Shown here: positions 60,927 through 64,000 of the stretch, piece by piece
Layout of the letters: every line of letters starts with the position of its first letter
Numbering within the stretch: the stretch's first letter is position 1
DNA from: Bilabrum cf. latius
Lineage: Eukaryota > Bigyra: Bicosoecida > Bigyra > Bicosoecida
Length of the DNA: 64,000 nucleotides
Direction: 5' to 3'
NCBI GenBank assembly: GCA_965178125.1
Contig: OZ237753.1
Coordinates: 124,001 to 188,000 of the forward strand
Position numbers and translations under genes: made by a program
Notes under the pieces: generated by a model
What the model was told of the DNA's origin: nothing
The model's input: only the letters and a program-made list of their open reading frames with translations
Databases searched by the model: none

Positions 60927-62093
60927 ATGCGCTCTACGTTGCAGCTGGTAGCCGCGCTGTGTGTGCTGATCCGGACAAACGCATGGCTATCGACTGATGG
61001 GAATCAGGTCATCAACGCAACAACAACGTCGCCAGTGCACCTGAATAGCATCAACTGGTACGGCCTTGAGTCGACAGACTTCTGCGCTGGTGGTTTGCAG
61101 ATGCGCAATGCATCGTACATTGCGCAGACGATTGCCGACTTGAAATTCAACTCAGTCCGTGTGCCCATGTCTACTGAGCTGATCCTAACGAACCCGAAGA
61201 TTCCAGGGTTTGTGACGACCGGCGAGCCCCGGCTAGCAGGCAAGCACGGGTTAGACTGCTTGGACCTCGTGGTTGATGAAATCACGTCTAAAGGCGTCAT
61301 GGTGGTGCTCGACTTGCACATGCTGGACGGTGGCTGGTGCTGCTCGGGCGACGACGAGAACGGTCTTTGGTACAACACGCGGTGGTCTGAAACAGACTGG
61401 CTGAATTCCCTGTCGCAAGTCACTGCAAGATTTGCTAGCAACGAGATGGTCATCGGGGTAGACATCAAGAACGAGCTGCGGGAAGCCACCCTGAACGGCA
61501 AGACCATCACCCCGCAGTGGGGAAATGGCGACCCCAAGACCGACTGGGCCATGGCTGCGGAACGCGGCGGCGCCGCGGTGCTTGCCGCCAACCCCAACGC
61601 ACTCGTCATCGTGGAGGGCCTATCCTACGCCGGCGACCTCACTGGAGTGGCCAAGCACCCCATCCACCTCCCGAGCGACCACAGGCTGGTCTACGAGAGC
61701 CACGACTACCAGTTCAGCAGTACTTGGAACGACACCTACGACGGCTATGCAGCCCACCTGGACGAGCGGTGGGGCTACATATCCGAGCCGGGTCACGCCT
61801 ACACTGCCCCCCTGTGGATGGGCGAGACGGGCACGTGCAACGCCCAGGACGACGGGTGCATCGCGCCCAACGCGCAAGGGGTGGGCAAGGGCCTGTGGTG
61901 GCAGTTCCTGATGAGGTACATCGGGGAGAGGAAGGACCGGATCAGCTGGGGCTACTGGGCCATCGACGGCACTTAGTCCACTGGGCACGGCCGCACGTGG
62001 AACAAGACGGAGGGGTACGGCATCCTGACGAGGGAATGGGACCAGGTGGCGCTACCCGGGCTGTACAAGGACCTAGTGCAGATCATGTCCTGA
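60927..62093 (+). CDS. Secreted glycoside hydrolase family 5 (endoglucanase-like)
   Basis: 389 codons, ATG 60927 to TGA 62091-62093, no intron. Signal peptide MRSTLQLVAALCVLIRTNAW. The fold follows GH5: SINWYGLESTDFCAGG, FNSVRVPMS, VMVVLDLHMLDGGWC, acid/base Glu183 in DIKNELRE, VYESHDYQFS, nucleophile Glu300 in LWMGETGTC, and WGYWAIDGT-Q-STG near the end. The TAG at 61974 (residue 350) supplies the Q of GTQSTG, a word I recall from fungal-type GH5 enzymes; the conserved C-terminal EGYGILTREW follows. The probable substrate is beta-1,4-glucan or a related glucan outside the cell, but specificity cannot be read from the sequence. The protein lacks a carbohydrate-binding module. It starts divergently from NUP88. 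Confidence 0.9.
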
Positions 62094-62703
62094 GTTCGGG
62101 TGCAGGGTGTTAGTGCAAGGTTTCATGCTTTGGCGCGCGGGGGCTCGTGGTCTGTAGACAAGGCGGTTTCCACACGGTGATCCAGATTATTTGTAGTTTT
62201 AGCCAATTGGTTATATCGTAAGCAAAAAAATGTCACCCCTTCCTTCACCTGGCACAGGCTGCGGCGGCTGCCCTGCGCCCCGCCTCAGAATAAGAGTACT
62301 GGCCTAGGTCTTGGCACCCGCCCCACTCCTAGATCTACGCCTTGCCCACCATGCCTATCCGAATTCCGGATCGCATCGACCCCCTGTCGTCATCGCCAAG
62401 AGCCACCGCCGTAGGCAGCAGGCGCGAAATCCTATCAAACCCAGCAGCACCCCTATCGTCTCACAGGTAGGCAGGCACTGATCCCAGGTCTTGGGCTGCC
62501 CTGCGATGGACCCTCGCGGGGTCCTGCACTGTCCTCCCTACCACTGGACCCTGTGACGCTTCCACTGGTCTCAGGCTCGGCAGTGGCCGCTGTGCCTAGA
62601 CAGGATCTGTCGTCTCGGACCTTGCCTCGGCCACCTTTGTCTGGCCGGCATCCGCAGCATCCGCGTCCACGTGCGAGCAGATGAAAGCACTGATGGTGGA
62701 CAT
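62094..62703. other. Intergenic, 3' flank of GH5
   Basis: C-rich sequence without a supported gene. Confidence 0.45.
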
Positions 62704-62782
62704 ATCTCCATCGCTGCCTGACGGGGCCATGTCTCCATCGCTGCCTGACGGGGCCATGTCTCCATCGCTGCCTGACGGGGCC
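62704..62782. repeat. Three tandem 27-bp units
   Basis: The unit ATGTCTCCATCGCTGCCTGA plus CGGGGCC is repeated three times (the first slightly different), 17 bp past the stop of the minus-strand gene. Confidence 0.85.
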
Positions 62783-62798
62783 CTCTTCTATGCGACCT

Positions 62799-64000
62799 TC
62801 ATGTTCCCAGTCTGATCCCCGCCTCCGTCACATGCCCAAACAGCAACTTGCCCAGTCCCAATCTGCACAGCACACACTTCCACCTCTCCGTCGGATCCAG
62901 CCTCCCCAGCAGCGACCCCATGGCAGGTATGGCACCTGCCTACCTCAGGACTACCACTAGCTCACTCTGGCCCGGAAACTCGTCCTGCTGCAGCCCGCGC
63001 GCCAAACCCAGCAGCAAGGCATCCGACTCCATCAGCACAGAAGTAACCTTCCCACCAGTTCGGAACAAGTGCTTCAGCGAGTAAAGAACCGCAAAGGCTG
63101 CGACCCCGTCGTTTCCAAGCAGAATTCGAGCCGTCTCATCTGCAAAGCCCTCCGCCGAAACCATAAGCTGCTTTACCTCTTCCGTGCCTTCCGCCATTGC
63201 GCGCAATGCGCGTCCCACAAACCCGAGGGTTTCGGGTGTCCCGACACCGAATGCCCTGGCCAGCCCCCTGACCAGCCCCTCCGTTGAGACCACGGATTTG
63301 GTGGCAGCCGCGAATGCCGCGTTGCTTATCAACATCACGCACACAGTCTTTGCGGCCGCAAATAGCGACTCCCCGTCCTTTTCCTAAAGCACCCGTGACA
63401 GACCGTCAAGTATTCCGGCTTCCAACAGCGCCGTCACCTCGTCCTCATCAGCATATATACACAGGTTGGCGGTGCTCCTTGCTGCAGACTCCAGCGCCTC
63501 GCCATCTTCCTCCCGAAGGACTCTCGCCAGGCCCTCCACCAAGCCTTTTGCAGATAAGAGGACCCTGCGTACCCCTGCGTCACAAGCAGTCATGGCGAAC
63601 ACCGCCCCGCAACCCCCCTCAAGCTCAGATCCACTGCCATCTTGGAGCACACGCGCGAGACCCCTAGGGATATCCGATGCAGCCAATACTGTCCCGTGTC
63701 CCGTGTCACTGTGGCAGATGTTCTATATCGTTCTGGTGACAAACTCTAGCGCCCGACCCTCCGAAATCATCACCCCTCTCTCCAGTCCCTTCAGTGCTTC
63801 CTTGTTCCTGACCATCCGTTCCCTGCCCTCGGGACTGCGCCCTGACATAGCATAGGCTGCAGCAGCTGCATCCTTAAACAGCTCGCCATCTGCCTCCCGC
63901 AACACGTGGGCCATACCATCGATCATCGCCGGGTCGCTCGCCGCCGCTCGGCAATCTCCACCATGCAGGCACATCTGGTACATTAGATCCAGTGAGACCT
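62799..64000 (-). CDS. Armadillo-like helical repeat protein (5' end outside window)
   Basis: The frame is open from the window edge to TGA at 62801-62799. About 42-residue helical repeats recur: IDGMAHVLREADGELFKDAA, LVEGLARVLREEDGEALESA, LVRGLARAFGVGTPETLGF, and ALLLGLARGLQQDEF. TAGs at 63723, 63384 and 62940 are read as Gln; each falls in or between repeats that continue in phase. ATG 63983 could be the start, but the frame is open upstream, so the gene may begin outside. It is probably a protein-interaction scaffold. It is not obviously related in sequence to the ARM-RING protein at 43-46 kb. Confidence 0.7.

Noticed and set aside
1-64000. TAG-interrupted genes as a cluster of pseudogenes
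   Set aside because: Only TAG is tolerated; TGA, TAA and frameshifts are absent from the same frames, splice sites are intact and paralogs stay collinear. Decay would introduce all stop types and indels.
1-64000. Programmed readthrough, selenocysteine or pyrrolysine insertion
   Set aside because: Too many sites (up to eleven per gene), no common downstream context, and partner codons in paralogs are Gln.
1-64000. CRISPR array, bacterial operon or rRNA genes
   Set aside because: No regularly spaced short repeats, no ribosome binding sites or operonic spacing, and no rRNA-like sequence; introns and domain content are eukaryotic.

Overview
This is nuclear DNA of a GC-rich, gene-dense, probably unicellular eukaryote. 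It has GT-AG introns of about 90-450 bp, closely packed and often divergent genes, secreted and membrane proteins with signal peptides, and old retroelements. I cannot name the lineage from the sequence alone.

The main result is a non-standard genetic code. Almost every gene is broken by in-frame TAG if the standard code is used. When TAG is read as an amino acid, the pieces fuse in frame into complete recognisable proteins: sestrin, an SLC12 cation-chloride cotransporter, a thioredoxin-like protein, RNase H2 subunit C, NUP88, a GH5 glycosidase, an EF-hand protein, an ARM-RING protein, and two giant IPT/TIG membrane proteins. I count about 76 in-frame TAG codons. Of the 13 genes whose end I can place, 11 end at TGA, two at TAA and none at TAG. 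Two tandem paralogs (11.7-23.5 kb and 28.3-42.6 kb) identify the amino acid. At eight of the eleven codons where only one copy has TAG, the other copy has CAG or CAA. So UAG means glutamine, while UGA and apparently UAA remain stops.

Layout. 1-1470 (+): sestrin C-terminus. 2381-6738 (+): SLC12 cotransporter. 7599-8513 (-): thioredoxin-like protein, divergent from an orphan 781-residue protein at 8617-10962 (+). 11717-23515 (-) and 28343-42628 (-): tandem paralogs of about 3,830 residues with LamG-like, cadherin and IPT/TIG ectodomains and a multi-pass membrane C-terminus. Between them (23.5-28.3 kb) lie a polycystin-like remnant, a SINE-like repeat and a frameshifted retroelement remnant. Intron 1 of the second paralog holds a deleted tyrosine-recombinase retrotransposon (39.7-42.2 kb). 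43043-46300 (+): ARM-RING protein. 46.4-47.2 kb: SINE-like repeats. 47526-50485 (-): orphan 944-residue protein. 50.5-53.1 kb: repeats and a 200-base assembly gap. 53124-54163 (-): RNase H2 subunit C. 54411-54890 (+): EF-hand protein. 55625-60715 (-): NUP88. 60927-62093 (+): secreted GH5. 62799-64000 (-): armadillo-like protein running off the window.

The genes do not form one pathway; this is ordinary housekeeping and cell-surface content. What they share is the code change, seen in every gene and also in the retrotransposon.
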